Positions 1 through 9,834 are shown, counted from the first letter of the stretch. The stretch: 64,000 nt of DNA from Sphingopyxis sp. PAMC25046 (GCF_004795895.1 NZ_CP039250.1:1736001-1800000), one strand, 5' to 3'. The notes: generated from the letters alone by a model not told the origin. Made by a program: numbers and translations.

Positions 1-1686
1 GCCGTGTTCGGCGTCCAGAACCAGACGGTCAATTTCGAAAATGACCTGCCGGTCATCTCCTATGGCATGTATCCCGGAATCGATCCGCTCGATGCGTCGT
101 TGATCACGCCGACGGGCAACGCCTTCCGTAACGCCTTTTTCCGCAACCGGATCAATCAGGTGCAGTTGCGCGGCCAATATGACCATGACGGCGGTTTCCT
201 CGACAGCATCGATTTCGGCGTGTCCTATGTCGACAGCAAGGTGCGATCGGCGTTCGGTACGGTCCAGAACGACGACACCTGGGGCGGGGCGGGGCCGGCG
301 TCGGATATTCCCGACGATATTTTCAAACTCGTCACGCTGCCCGACAAATTCCCGGGTCTTGCCCAGCCGGGGATGATCGAGAGCTTCTACACCTTCGATT
401 TCGAGCGGCTGGCCGACCTGAACGAGCAGAATTATCAGGTCTGCAGCAACCCCGCGACGGGTTCGGCTCAACCGGGCACCTGCCTTGCCGTGTTCAATAC
501 CGACCGGCGCATCACCGAAAAGACCTTGGCCCCCTATTTGCAGGTGGCGACCGTCTTTGACCTGTTCGAAAACCCGGCGCATCTCGTCGCGGGCCTTCGT
601 TATGAAACGACCGATATTTCGTCGTCGGCGCTGGTGCCCGTGCCGGTGACAACCACTTGGGTTGGTGACAACGAGTTCAACGTGGTCTTTTCCGACGAAA
701 GTGATTTCACGCGGTTCAAGGGCTCATACGACAATTGGCTGCCCGCGATCGATTTCGACATCTCGCCGATGCAGGATGTCAAACTGCGCGCATCCTACAG
801 TCACACGATCGCGCGTCCCTCGTACGACCTGATGCAGGGCGGGCGCACGATCGACACGCTGTTCCGCGTGGGCGGCGGCGGCGGCGCACAGGGCAATCCA
901 GGACTGATTCCATACAAGTCAAAGAATATCGACCTGTCTGCGGAATGGTACTACGCGCGCGACAGCTATATTTCAGCGGGCTATTTCCACAAGGATGTGA
1001 GCAACTTCATATCCTCGACGCGCATCGACAGCAGCGCGTTCGGATTGACGACGCCGGTGAACGGCCCGCGCTGGAACGCCGCGGTCGCGGCGCTTGGCGC
1101 GAGTGCAACCGTCGCGCAGATTCGCCAATATATCATCACGAATTTCCCTGATACCGTCACCGGCAATGTCATCAACGCGGCGCCCGGCGACCCGCTGGTC
1201 AATTTCGAAATCACGACGCCGATCAACAGCGATCAGACCGCCTCGCTTAACGGCTGGGAGTTCGCGCTTCAGCACAGTTTCTGGGATACGGGTCTTGGCG
1301 TGATCCTGAACTACACGATCGTCAACGGCGATGCGGAATATGACAATACGCAGCCGTCGACAGTCGCACAATTCGCGCTCGTCGGCCTCAGTGACACCGC
1401 CAACGCGGTGCTCTTCTATGACAAGGGGCCGGTCCAGGCGCGTGTGGCATGGAACTGGCGCGACAAATTCCTCTTCTCGGCCGGCCCGAATCCGACCTAC
1501 ACTGAGGCCTATTGGCAGATCGACGCCAGTGCTAGTTACGAGTTCATCCCCGGACTCACCGGCTTCGTCGAGGCGATCAACCTGACGGGCGAAGGACAGC
1601 GCAAGCATCTTCGGCATCCCAACAACGTCACCTTCGTATCGCCAGGCTTCGCCCGCTATGCGGCAGGGGTCAGGTTCAGCTTCTAG
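1..1686 (+). CDS. TonB-dependent receptor, C-terminal part (5' end outside window)
   Basis: Outer-membrane active transporter that takes up a substrate using TonB energy. Only the last ~561 residues are present: the frame is open from base 1, so the GTG at base 4 is not a credible start. The visible part looks like a TonB receptor barrel: aromatic/Asp-rich alternating strands, loop motifs such as RASYSHTIARPSYDLM, and a C-terminus ending in V-R-F-S-F, the usual terminal Phe of outer-membrane beta-barrels. The plug domain and signal peptide lie upstream. It is followed by halogenase, SapC, GH16 and GH3 genes, so a beta-glucan oligosaccharide is the likely cargo (inference). A terminator-like hairpin follows, so transcription into the halogenase run may be partly uncoupled. 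Confidence 0.9.
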   Translation, partial: AVFGVQNQTVNFENDLPVISYGMYPGIDPLDASLITPTGNAFRNAFFRNRINQVQLRGQYDHDGGFLDSIDFGVSYVDSKVRSAFGTVQNDDTWGGAGPASDIPDDIFKLVTLPDKFPGLAQPGMIESFYTFDFERLADLNEQNYQVCSNPATGSAQPGTCLAVFNTDRRITEKTLAPYLQVATVFDLFENPAHLVAGLRYETTDISSSALVPVPVTTTWVGDNEFNVVFSDESDFTRFKGSYDNWLPAIDFDISPMQDVKLRASYSHTIARPSYDLMQGGRTIDTLFRVGGGGGAQGNPGLIPYKSKNIDLSAEWYYARDSYISAGYFHKDVSNFISSTRIDSSAFGLTTPVNGPRWNAAVAALGASATVAQIRQYIITNFPDTVTGNVINAAPGDPLVNFEITTPINSDQTASLNGWEFALQHSFWDTGLGVILNYTIVNGDAEYDNTQPSTVAQFALVGLSDTANAVLFYDKGPVQARVAWNWRDKFLFSAGPNPTYTEAYWQIDASASYEFIPGLTGFVEAINLTGEGQRKHLRHPNNVTFVSPGFARYAAGVRFSF

Positions 1687-1717
1687 GGCCGCGGGCCATT
1701 TCCGCCGGGTCACAGGC

Positions 1718-1751
1718 AAGAGGGTCGCGCCTTTTCGGGCGCGGCTCTTTT
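1718..1751 (+). terminator. Probable rho-independent terminator after the TonB receptor
   Basis: An AAGAG...CGCGCC arm pairs with GGCGCG...CTCTT with a small bulge, followed by TTTT. It sits 32 bases after the receptor stop codon and 40 bases before the halogenase start. Confidence 0.5.
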
Positions 1752-1790
1752 GCGTGACGGCGATGGAAGCTTGGCCTAGGATCGACGGCA

Positions 1791-3344
1791 ATGAATAGCG
1801 CGATCGAGAAGGTTGTCATCGTGGGCGGCGGCACCGCCGGCTGGCTGACGGCGGCGCGCCTCGCAAGTTCGCCGCGGGCGATGGCGGGCCGGCTTTCCGT
1901 CACGCTGATCGAGGCGCCCGACATCCCGACGATCGGTGTCGGCGAGGGCACCTGGCCGACGATGCGCGCAACCCTCGGGGCAATCGGCATCGGCGAGGGC
2001 GAATTCCTTGCCGCGTGCGACGGGTCTTTCAAGCAGGGGTCGCGGTTCGACGGCTGGGTTACCGGTGCGGTGGACGACCGCTATCTGCACCCCTTCACCG
2101 CGCCGCCCGCGGCACCGACGGCCGAACTGCTCGCGGCGTGGCGGTCGGGCGCCGCCGATCTGTCCTTCGCCGCGGCGATGACGCCGCAGACGCATGTCTG
2201 CGACCTGAACCTCGCGCCGCGACAGCGGGCGATGCCCGATTATCAGGGCGCGGCGAACTATGCCTATCATCTCGATGCCGGGAAGTTCGCGGCGCTGCTC
2301 GCGCGCCGCGCAGTGCAACAGCTGGGCGTGCGGCATGTCGCGGATCATGTCACCGGCATCGATGCGGACGGAGCCGGCGGGATAGCGTCGGTCGCGACGA
2401 GCCGGAACGGTGCGGTCGAGGGCGACCTGTTCATCGACTGCACCGGCCATGCGTCGCTGCTGATCGGCGGGCATTTGGGCGTCGACTGGATCGACCGCGG
2501 CGATACGCTGTTCAACGATCGCGCGCTTGCGGCGCAGGTGCCGGTGACGCCCGGCAGCCCGGTCGCATCGCAAACGGTATCGACCGCGCATGAGGCGGGC
2601 TGGATCTGGGATATCGGCCTGCCCGGGCGCCGCGGCATAGGCTGCGTCTATGCGAGCCGCTTCATGGACGACGATGCGGCGGAAGCGGTGCTGCGAGCCT
2701 ATATTGCGCGCGTGCTGCCCGAGGCGCCCGAAGTTCCGGCGCGGCGGCTGAGTTTCCCCACCGGGCATCGCGTGCGCTTCTGGGAAGGCAATTGCATCGC
2801 GGTCGGCCTGTCCGCGGGCTTCATCGAGCCGCTCGAAGCCTCGGCGATCGTGATGATCGAATTGTCGCTGAACGCGCTGATCGACAATTTTCCCGCGAAC
2901 CGGGCGGCGCTGCCGATCCACGCCGCGCGGTTCAACGAGCTGTTCCGTTATCGCTGGGACCGCATCGTCGAGTTTCTGAAGCTGCACTATGTGCTGAGCC
3001 GGCGCGAGGAGCCCTATTGGCTCGCGCAGCGCGACGCGGCGCATATCCCGTCGCGGCTTGCCGAGATGCTGGCGCTCTGGCGCGACCAGCCGCCGTCGGC
3101 CTGGGATTTCCCGCGCGTCGACGAGATTTTCTCCGCCGAGAGCCACCAGTATATTCTCTATGGCATGGGCTTTCCGGTTCCTGCTGATCTGCCGACGACG
3201 GGCGGGCGTGCGGAAGGCTTGCTTGCCGACACCCGCCAGCGCGCGCGGTCGCTCGCCGCGGCGCTGCCCGCCAACCGCGATTATCTCGATACACTGCGAC
3301 CCGGCGTGCAGGCTGCCGCGGCGCGACAGGAAGGAATTGGATGA
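1791..3344 (+). CDS. Flavin-dependent tryptophan halogenase family protein, variant motif
   Basis: Member of the FADH2-dependent tryptophan halogenase family (517 aa, normal length). The dinucleotide-binding motif GGGTAGW is at residues 12-18. K81 in SFKQGSRF aligns with the catalytic lysine of characterised halogenases (Lys79 of PrnA), and E349 in EPLEA with their second catalytic acid (Glu346 of PrnA). The diagnostic WxWxIP motif is altered: residues 271-278 read WIWDIGLP. Its true reaction is unknown; TonB-receptor-linked members of this family have no established substrate to my knowledge. The stop overlaps the ATG of the SapC gene (ATGA), so the run to the second halogenase is probably one transcript. 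Halogenation of a free amino acid is possible but is not indicated by the context. Confidence 0.85.
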   Translation: MNSAIEKVVIVGGGTAGWLTAARLASSPRAMAGRLSVTLIEAPDIPTIGVGEGTWPTMRATLGAIGIGEGEFLAACDGSFKQGSRFDGWVTGAVDDRYLHPFTAPPAAPTAELLAAWRSGAADLSFAAAMTPQTHVCDLNLAPRQRAMPDYQGAANYAYHLDAGKFAALLARRAVQQLGVRHVADHVTGIDADGAGGIASVATSRNGAVEGDLFIDCTGHASLLIGGHLGVDWIDRGDTLFNDRALAAQVPVTPGSPVASQTVSTAHEAGWIWDIGLPGRRGIGCVYASRFMDDDAAEAVLRAYIARVLPEAPEVPARRLSFPTGHRVRFWEGNCIAVGLSAGFIEPLEASAIVMIELSLNALIDNFPANRAALPIHAARFNELFRYRWDRIVEFLKLHYVLSRREEPYWLAQRDAAHIPSRLAEMLALWRDQPPSAWDFPRVDEIFSAESHQYILYGMGFPVPADLPTTGGRAEGLLADTRQRARSLAAALPANRDYLDTLRPGVQAAAARQEGIG

Positions 3345-4060
3345 CCCGCCACGCCGTTCTCGACAATATGACCCACCGCGAACTGCGCGTGCGCACCGAC
3401 GCGGGGGCGGAACTGGGCGACGAGGTCATGGCGACGCTGATCGTGCCGACCGAGTTCCGGCGCGTGCAGGCGCATTTCCCGATCCTGTTCCGCCGCGAAA
3501 CCGGACGCGACGACTTCACCGCGCTCGCGATGTTCGGATTCCAGAATGGCGAGAATCTGTTTCTCGAAGGCGGGCATTGGGACGCGCGCTATCGCCCGCT
3601 GTCGCTTGCGATCGGGCCGTTCCTGATCGGGCGTCCGGCGGGCGGCGAGGGGTCGGGGCAGGTCCATATCGATCTCGACCATCCGCGGATCGCCGATGCG
3701 AGCGACGGCGTGCGGCTGTTCGACGGCGAAGGGAAGGCGACCCCCTATCTGGACGAGATCGCCGAGCGGCTCGGCGACCTCGACGAAGGCTATCGCGAGA
3801 GCAAGGCCTTTTACGAGGCGCTGCTCGCCTATGACCTGCTCGAACCCTTCAGCCTCGAGGTGACGCTCGACGATGGGTCGGTCCATTCGCTCGTCGGCTT
3901 CCACATTATCGACGAAGCGAAGCTGCGCGGGCTCGATGGCGAGGCACTCGGCGCGCTGCACGCTGCCGGACATCTGATGCCCATGTTCATGGCGCTGGCA
4001 TCGCTGTCGCAGCTGTCGGCGCTCGTCGCGCGCAAGAACCGCAGGCTCGGCGGTGGCTGA
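3341..4060 (+). CDS. SapC family protein
   Basis: SapC-like protein of 239 aa, recognised from the N-terminal block with V-P-x-E-F, H-F-P-I-L and the [10 protein letters not shown] region. The family is named after a Campylobacter surface-layer export gene, but biochemical function in alphaproteobacteria is not established. There is no signal peptide or membrane segment, so a cytoplasmic location is expected. The start overlaps the upstream halogenase stop by four bases and the stop overlaps the GTG start of the cupin gene. Such SapC genes recur with TonB receptors and halogenases in Caulobacter, Shewanella and sphingomonads (general knowledge), suggesting a shared process rather than an independent role. 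Confidence 0.8.
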   Translation: MTRHAVLDNMTHRELRVRTDAGAELGDEVMATLIVPTEFRRVQAHFPILFRRETGRDDFTALAMFGFQNGENLFLEGGHWDARYRPLSLAIGPFLIGRPAGGEGSGQVHIDLDHPRIADASDGVRLFDGEGKATPYLDEIAERLGDLDEGYRESKAFYEALLAYDLLEPFSLEVTLDDGSVHSLVGFHIIDEAKLRGLDGEALGALHAAGHLMPMFMALASLSQLSALVARKNRRLGGG

Positions 4061-5084
4061 ACAGGCCGGCGCCTTTGCCGACCGCCTTGCGCGGGTGCCC
4101 GAGCGGCCATGGGACAAGGGGGCGCGGCCGGGCGCGTTGCTGGAAGGCGCGCGCGAGCCCTTTGTCCTGCGCGGGCTCGTCGCCGGCTGGCCGCTCGTCG
4201 AAGCGGGCAAACGCTCGGCGCGCGACGCGCGGCGTTATCTGCTGGACCATGCGCGCGATCGTCCGTTCAAAGTCTCGATCGGCCCGCCGGGGCACGACGG
4301 GCGGCTGTTCTACGACGACGAAATGCAAATGAATTTCCGGGTCGGGACCGGCAAGCTCGCCGATATTTTCGCCGGCATCGAGACCGCCGAGGAACGCGGC
4401 GAGGCGCGCACCGTCTATCTGGCGTCGATCGATATTCCGTCGCATTTCGACGGGCTCGACGAAGCGAACGGGGTCGAGCTTGGCGACCGCGATCCCTTGA
4501 AGAGCATCTGGATCGGCACGCGCACCAAGATCGCGGCGCACAATGATTTTCCCGACAATCTGGCGTGCTGCGCCGCCGGCCGCCGCCGCTTCACGCTGTT
4601 CCCGCCGGGCGCGTTCCGCGATCTCTATCTCGGGCCGATCGACAATACGCCCGCGGGGCGCGTGGTCAGCATGGTCGATTTCGACGCCCCCGACCTTGCG
4701 AAGCATCCGCGCTTCGTCGATGCCATGGCCGAGGCGCTGACGGTGGAACTCGAACCCGGCGATGCGATCTTCATCCCGTCGATGTGGTGGCACCATGTCG
4801 AGGGGCTCGCCGACTTCAACATATTGGTGAATTACTGGTGGCGGCGGACCCCGGCGTGGCTCGGACAACCGCAGGCGGCGCTCAACCATGCGATCCTCGC
4901 GATCCGCGACCTGCCACCGGAAGACAAGGCGATCTGGCGCGAACAGTTCGACCATTATGTCTTCGACAACGATGCAAGCGTCACCGACCATATTCCCGAA
5001 ACCGCGCGCAGCATCCTCGCCCCGCTCACGTCCGAGACGGCGGGGCGGCTGCGCGCCTTCTTGCTGAGGGCCTTGAGTAAATGA
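4053..5084 (+). CDS. Cupin-like (JmjC/FIH-type) 2-oxoglutarate oxygenase-like protein
   Basis: 343-residue protein of the cupin_8/JmjC-like group. A facial triad is visible: H163-N-D165 in AHNDFPDN and a His pair (247/248) in PSMWWHHVEG, closely like the WWHHIE segment of the asparaginyl hydroxylase FIH. K178/R-rich RRRFTLFPP follows the HxD strand as in FIH-type enzymes. The expected chemistry is Fe(II)/2-oxoglutarate-dependent hydroxylation of a protein or small molecule; the substrate is not known. Start is a GTG at 4053, inside the SapC gene; the end overlaps the second halogenase. These receptor-linked proteins are often labelled 'cupin-like domain' or PASS1-type; no transport role is proven. 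Confidence 0.8.
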   Translation: MAEQAGAFADRLARVPERPWDKGARPGALLEGAREPFVLRGLVAGWPLVEAGKRSARDARRYLLDHARDRPFKVSIGPPGHDGRLFYDDEMQMNFRVGTGKLADIFAGIETAEERGEARTVYLASIDIPSHFDGLDEANGVELGDRDPLKSIWIGTRTKIAAHNDFPDNLACCAAGRRRFTLFPPGAFRDLYLGPIDNTPAGRVVSMVDFDAPDLAKHPRFVDAMAEALTVELEPGDAIFIPSMWWHHVEGLADFNILVNYWWRRTPAWLGQPQAALNHAILAIRDLPPEDKAIWREQFDHYVFDNDASVTDHIPETARSILAPLTSETAGRLRAFLLRALSK

Positions 5085-6580
5085 GCGACAGGAAACCGGT
5101 GCAGCGCGTCGTGATCGCGGGCGGGGGCACCGCGGGCTGGATGATGGCGGCTGCGATCGCGCGCACGATGGGGCACACGGTCGATCTGACACTCGTCGAG
5201 TCCGAGGCGATCGGGACGATCGGGGTGGGCGAGTCGACGATCCCGCCTCTGGTCAATTTCAACCGCATCCTCGGCATTCCCGAACCCGAATTCATGCGCG
5301 CGACGCAGGCGACCTTCAAACTGGGTATCCTGTTCGACAATTGGAAGCACGACGGCGACAGCTATTTTCACAGCTTTGGCCTGTCGGGCAAGGATCACTG
5401 GTCGGCGGGCTTCCAGCATTTCTGGCTCAACGCGCGCGAGCGCGGGCACGAACAGCCTTATGAGGATTATTGCCTGGAGCTCGTCGCGGGAATGCAGGGC
5501 AAGTTCGCGCATTTACCCGAAGACCGGATGAATTACGCCTATCATGTCGATGCGACGCTCTATGGCCGCTATCTGCGCAAGTTGGCCGAGGCGGATGGCT
5601 GCACGCGCGTCGAGGGCAAGATTACGCGTGTCGAGCTCGACGGCGAGACGGGCGATATCGCCGCGCTGCACCTCGATGGAGAGCGGCGGGTCGAGGGCGA
5701 CATGTTCGTCGATTGCACCGGCTTTCGCGGCCTGCTGATCGACGGGGCGTTGCATGCGGGCTTCGAGGACTGGAGCCACTGGTTGCCCAATGACAGCGCA
5801 ATCGCGGTGCAGTCCAAACATCTGGGCCCGCCAATGCCCTATACGCAGGCGATCGCGCACGATGCGGGCTGGCAATGGCGCATTCCGCTCCAGCACCGGA
5901 TGGGCGCCGGGATCGTCTATACGAGTGGCTACCTGTCGCGCGACGAAGCCTATGACCGGTTGATGAGCAGCGTCGGCGAGCCGCTGATCGAGCCGTTCGA
6001 CATCAAGTTTAAGGGCGGCGTGCGGCGCAAGCAATGGTATCGCAATTGCGTCGCCGTGGGTCTTGCCGGGGGCTTTGTCGAGCCGCTCGAGGCGACGACG
6101 GTGCATCTGATCCAGCGCGCGGTACTGCGTTTCATCCGGTTGATGCCGAACGGCCGCGTCAGCGAACGCGACGCGCAGGAGTTCAACGACCAGCAGCGGC
6201 TCGACATCGAGCAGATCCGCGATTTTGTCGTGCTCCATTACAAGGCGACGAATCGCCGCGACAGCCCCTTCTGGCGCCATGTCGCAAACATGCCGGTTCC
6301 CGATACGCTGCAACAGAAGATCGAGCTGTTTCGCGAAACGGGGCGCGTGTTCCGCAAGAATGAGGAGCTGTTCGCCGAGAATAGCTGGGTGCAGGTGATG
6401 ATGGGGCAGGGGATCGAACCGCAGACCTATCACCCGATCGCCGCCAAGCTGCGCGACGACGAGGTCGAGCGATTGTTCCAGACGCTGCGCGACAATATCG
6501 CGCAGACGGTCGCGACGCTGCCCGAGCATCATGCCTATGTCGCGCGCTATTGCGGTGCCGAGGAGCCGAAGGCGGCCTGA
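5081..6580 (+). CDS. Flavin-dependent tryptophan halogenase family protein
   Basis: 499 aa, second halogenase-like flavoenzyme of the run. All key motifs are present: GGGTAGW at 14-20, catalytic lysine K80 in TFKLGILFDNW, W264-x-W266-x-I268-P269 (WQWRIP), and E337 in FVEPLEATT. It is therefore more likely to be a competent halogenase/monooxygenase than the first copy, whose WxWxIP is disrupted. Substrate unknown. It starts four bases before the cupin stop and ends on the A of the GH16 start codon, so it is translationally coupled on both sides. The two halogenases are divergent in sequence, suggesting different partners or a catalytic/auxiliary split (inference). Confidence 0.88.
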   Translation: MSDRKPVQRVVIAGGGTAGWMMAAAIARTMGHTVDLTLVESEAIGTIGVGESTIPPLVNFNRILGIPEPEFMRATQATFKLGILFDNWKHDGDSYFHSFGLSGKDHWSAGFQHFWLNARERGHEQPYEDYCLELVAGMQGKFAHLPEDRMNYAYHVDATLYGRYLRKLAEADGCTRVEGKITRVELDGETGDIAALHLDGERRVEGDMFVDCTGFRGLLIDGALHAGFEDWSHWLPNDSAIAVQSKHLGPPMPYTQAIAHDAGWQWRIPLQHRMGAGIVYTSGYLSRDEAYDRLMSSVGEPLIEPFDIKFKGGVRRKQWYRNCVAVGLAGGFVEPLEATTVHLIQRAVLRFIRLMPNGRVSERDAQEFNDQQRLDIEQIRDFVVLHYKATNRRDSPFWRHVANMPVPDTLQQKIELFRETGRVFRKNEELFAENSWVQVMMGQGIEPQTYHPIAAKLRDDEVERLFQTLRDNIAQTVATLPEHHAYVARYCGAEEPKAA

Positions 6581-7521
6581 TGCGTGCCGCGGCTTTCCTG
6601 ATGCTGGCCGCGGCGCCGGCGGCCGCTGCGGCGCAGCCGCCCGCGGACGCCGGATGGCGGCTCGTTTGGTCGGACGAGTTCGACGGCGGCGCGATCGATC
6701 GCGGCAAATGGGATTTCGACGTCGATTGCTGGGGCGGGGGCAACAACGAGCGCCAATGCTATACCGACCGGCCGGTCAATGCGGTGCTGAGGGACGGCAA
6801 GCTGGTCATCACCGCGCGCAAAGAGGCGATGACCGGGCCGGCGTTTCCGCTGTCGCAGCGCGGCGACCCGGAAAAGGCGGAGGCGCAGGCCACGAAGCCG
6901 TATACCTCCGCCCGCCTCGTCACGCGCGGCAAGGCGGCGTGGACCTATGGCAAGATCGAGGTGCGCGCAAAGCTGCCGCAGGGGCAGGGGACGTGGCCGG
7001 CAATCTGGATGCTGCCCGAGGCCGATCATTACGGGAGCTGGGCGGCGTCGGGCGAGATCGACATATTAGAGGCGGTGAACCTCGGCGTGCGGTGCGACGA
7101 TTGCGCGGGCGGAATCGAGAACCGCATCCTCGGCACGTTGCACTTCGGCGGGCGATGGCCGGACAACCTGCATAAGGGTGACGAGACCGCGCTTCCCGCC
7201 CCGCTCGACGGTTACCACGTCTTCGGCATCGTCTGGGAAAAGGGAAAGATCGTCTGGACGGTCGACGGCAAGCCCTATGCGACGCGCGTTGCGAGCGAAT
7301 GGTCGACGAGCGGATCGGACGATCCCGCGGCGCCGTTCGACCGGCCCTTTCACCTGATCCTGAACCTCGCGATCGGTGGCGGGCTCGCCGAGGGACGCGG
7401 GCTGAAGGGCCTCGATGAAAGCGGATATCCGAAAATTATGGAAATAGACTGGGTTCGCGTCTGGCAATGTGGCGGTGATGCCGTTAGCGATTGCGGCACC
7501 AAGGGGGATCAGGGACAATAA
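6580..7521 (+). CDS. Secreted glycoside hydrolase family 16 (laminarinase-type beta-glucanase)
   Basis: Endo-beta-glucanase of 313 aa, expected in the periplasm or outside the cell. The ATG at 6580 is preferred over an upstream in-frame codon at 6550 because it overlaps the halogenase stop and begins directly with a signal peptide (MRAAAFLMLAAAPAAAAA). The mature protein opens with WRLVWSDEFDG, typical of bacterial GH16, and carries the catalytic E158-I-D-I-L-E163 pattern: two catalytic glutamates around an Asp. Laminarinase-like features (GSWAASGEIDILEA, then a TLHFGG strand) favour beta-1,3-glucan as substrate, though other GH16 specificities cannot be excluded. Together with the GH3 enzyme downstream it forms an endo/exo pair. 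Confidence 0.9.
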   Translation: MRAAAFLMLAAAPAAAAAQPPADAGWRLVWSDEFDGGAIDRGKWDFDVDCWGGGNNERQCYTDRPVNAVLRDGKLVITARKEAMTGPAFPLSQRGDPEKAEAQATKPYTSARLVTRGKAAWTYGKIEVRAKLPQGQGTWPAIWMLPEADHYGSWAASGEIDILEAVNLGVRCDDCAGGIENRILGTLHFGGRWPDNLHKGDETALPAPLDGYHVFGIVWEKGKIVWTVDGKPYATRVASEWSTSGSDDPAAPFDRPFHLILNLAIGGGLAEGRGLKGLDESGYPKIMEIDWVRVWQCGGDAVSDCGTKGDQGQ

Positions 7522-8582
7522 TGGGGCGTCGGCGGCAGTCGGTCACGATCAAGCATGTTGCAGCCGACGCGGGCGTGTCGCTGCAGACGGTGAGCCGCGT
7601 CATCAACGACGAGCCCAATGTCCGCCCGGAAATGAAGGAGCGCGTCCAGGCGTCGATCGACAAATTGGGCTATGTCCCGTCGATCGCGGCGCAGCGGATG
7701 AGCGGGTCGCGATCCTATCTGATCCTGGCGATCAACGACCGCGAGCGCACGATTGCCGACTGGCAGGGACGGCAGGGCGTCGACTGGGTCGACCAGATGC
7801 TGCTCGGCGGGATGCTGAAATGCGCCGAATATGGCTATCGCATGATTTTCGAACTGGTCGACACGCACAACGACCATGTCGAGCGCGAATTGCGCGCGGC
7901 GATCGCAGCGCTCCAGCCCGACGGCGTGATCCTGACTCCGCCGCATTCGGACAACCCGCTGATCGTCGGCCTGCTCGACCAGCAGAAGATTCCGTTCGCA
8001 CGCATCGGATCGCGCGGTGGCGCGGCGGGGATCGCGCTGACGATGGACGATGAGGGATCGGCGCGGCGCGCGACGCGGCACCTGATCGACCTTGGGCATC
8101 AGCGTATCGGCTTTATCGCGGGATCGCCCGAATATAGCCTCAGCCGTTGGCGCGTCGACGGCTGGACGGGCGAGATGGCGGCGGCGGGGTTGGCCACGGA
8201 AGGCCTGCTCGTCGAGGGCGATTTCACCTATGCGTCAGGGGCGAATGCGGCGCGCCAACTGCTCGATAGTGCGAACCCGCCCACCGCGATCATCGCGAGC
8301 AGCGACCAGATGGCGCTGGCGACGCTGGAGGTCGCGCGCGAAAGGGGGCTCGATGTGCCCAACCAGCTTTCGATCGTCAGCTTCGACAATACGCCCGTGG
8401 TGCGTTTCACCCAGCCGGCGCTGACTGCGGTCGACCAGCCGGTCGCCGAGACCGCATCGCGCGCGGTCGAGCTGATCATTGCGGCGCAGCGCGGCGCGCC
8501 GCGCCCGACCGAGCCGACGCGCGTGCAGGGCGGGCTGGTGCCGCGCGGGTCGACCGCCGCGCCGGCCGTCATTCATGGCTGA
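7521..8582 (+). CDS. LacI family transcriptional regulator
   Basis: 353 aa sugar-responsive repressor. The N-terminal LacI HTH is clear (TIKHVAADAGVSLQTVSRVIN), followed by the hinge and a periplasmic-binding-protein-like effector domain with typical PxAIIASSDQMALATLE and SIVSFDNTP segments. The start at 7521 overlaps the GH16 TAA (TAATG), and AGGGA lies just upstream; a longer reading from 7491 would lie inside GH16. Its position between the glucanase and carrier genes implies control of this locus by a glucan-derived sugar. A candidate operator lies upstream of the GH3 gene at 9835. Confidence 0.92.
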   Translation: MGRRRQSVTIKHVAADAGVSLQTVSRVINDEPNVRPEMKERVQASIDKLGYVPSIAAQRMSGSRSYLILAINDRERTIADWQGRQGVDWVDQMLLGGMLKCAEYGYRMIFELVDTHNDHVERELRAAIAALQPDGVILTPPHSDNPLIVGLLDQQKIPFARIGSRGGAAGIALTMDDEGSARRATRHLIDLGHQRIGFIAGSPEYSLSRWRVDGWTGEMAAAGLATEGLLVEGDFTYASGANAARQLLDSANPPTAIIASSDQMALATLEVARERGLDVPNQLSIVSFDNTPVVRFTQPALTAVDQPVAETASRAVELIIAAQRGAPRPTEPTRVQGGLVPRGSTAAPAVIHG

Positions 8583-9768
8583 TACGGGCGCGGTTCACCG
8601 CCAGTCCCTCGCGTTCCTGCTCCTCTACGCGCTCGCCGCGGCGGGCGGGGCAATCGCCTATGTGCCGTTTCTGACGATCTGGCTGCCGTCGCGCATGACC
8701 GAGCTGGCCGGGCCGGCGGACGTCGAGACCCTGGGCTATGTCACTTTCTTCGGCGCGATCGCCGCGAGTGTCGGCGGCATCGCATTCGGCTGGCTCAGCG
8801 ATCGCACGCGCAGCCGGCGCGCGTGGGTGCTCGCCGGGCTGGTCCTGAGCATCACTCTGCTCCTCCTCGTTCCGATGGCGGAGGATGTCTGGACGCTGGT
8901 CGGCATCATCATCGCGTGGCAGCTCACGCTCAACATGATGCTCGGGCCGCTCGCCGCCTGGGCGGGCGATTGCGTCCCCGATGCGCAGAAGGGACTGCTC
9001 GGCGGACTGCTCGCTTTCTCGCCAGCGCTCGGCGCCTGGTCGGGCGCGCTCGTGACCTGGCCGGGGCTGGTGTCGGGTGAGAGCCGCCTGATCGTCATCG
9101 CGCTGCTCGTCGCGAGCGCGGTGCTTCCCGTGCTGCTGCTTGGCCGGCCGCGCGTCTTTCCCGAGCTGACCGCGCCGCCCGCGCGCGCCGCCGATGCGCA
9201 TCGCCAGCGCCCGAGCGGCCCGGCGGTGCGGATGTGGCTTGCACGCCTCTTGGTCCAGATCGCCGAGGCGGCGCTCTTCGCCTATCTCTATTTCTGGTTC
9301 CGGTCGATCGCCCCCGATATGCACGACAATGAAAAGGCGCGTATCTTCGGGGTTGCGCTGACGCTTGCGATACCGATCGCGCTGGCGAGCGGGCGCTGGG
9401 CCGACCGCAACGACCGGCCCTTCCTGCCGCTCGTCGTCAGCGCGGCGGTGTCGGCGGTGGGGATGATCGGCATGGCCTTTGCAGCCGAGCTCGACGCGGC
9501 AAAGGCGAGCTATCTTGTATTCGGCGTGGCAACGACGGTGTTCCTGTCGCTCCATGCCAGCCAGACATTGCGCATCCTGCCGCGTTCGGACCGGCGCGGA
9601 CGCGACCTCGGCATCTTCAACCTGACGAATACGATGCCGTCGCTGATCATGCCGTGGTTGACCATTTCGCTCGTCCCCGGCTTCGGATTCGATGCGCTGT
9701 TCCTGTTGCTTGCCGGGCTGACCGCGATCGCGGTGCTGCTGCTGGCGACGATGCCGCGCCCGCGCTGA
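8575..9768 (+). CDS. MFS transporter (sugar carrier, inner membrane)
   Basis: 397 aa, about 12 hydrophobic segments, with the MFS loop motif GWLSDRTRSRR between helices 2 and 3 and a cytoplasmic middle loop near residue 200. The ATG at 8575 lies eight bases inside the LacI gene; an upstream extension (from 8479) is Arg-rich and shadows LacI, so it is rejected. Placed between the LacI regulator and the GH3 beta-glucosidase, it probably carries glucose or short glucan oligomers across the inner membrane (inference). Substrate cannot be read from sequence. Confidence 0.85.
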   Translation: MADTGAVHRQSLAFLLLYALAAAGGAIAYVPFLTIWLPSRMTELAGPADVETLGYVTFFGAIAASVGGIAFGWLSDRTRSRRAWVLAGLVLSITLLLLVPMAEDVWTLVGIIIAWQLTLNMMLGPLAAWAGDCVPDAQKGLLGGLLAFSPALGAWSGALVTWPGLVSGESRLIVIALLVASAVLPVLLLGRPRVFPELTAPPARAADAHRQRPSGPAVRMWLARLLVQIAEAALFAYLYFWFRSIAPDMHDNEKARIFGVALTLAIPIALASGRWADRNDRPFLPLVVSAAVSAVGMIGMAFAAELDAAKASYLVFGVATTVFLSLHASQTLRILPRSDRRGRDLGIFNLTNTMPSLIMPWLTISLVPGFGFDALFLLLAGLTAIAVLLLATMPRPR

Positions 9769-9834
9769 CGCGGCCCCCGAACAGGCCTGAACTGAGTGCT
9801 TGATTTCATTCGGTCGCTATGCGACATCAAATTT

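Noticed and set aside
1776..3146. Long minus-strand open frame opposite the first halogenase
   Set aside because: Arg-rich shadow of the real gene with no domain; such frames are common in GC-rich coding DNA.
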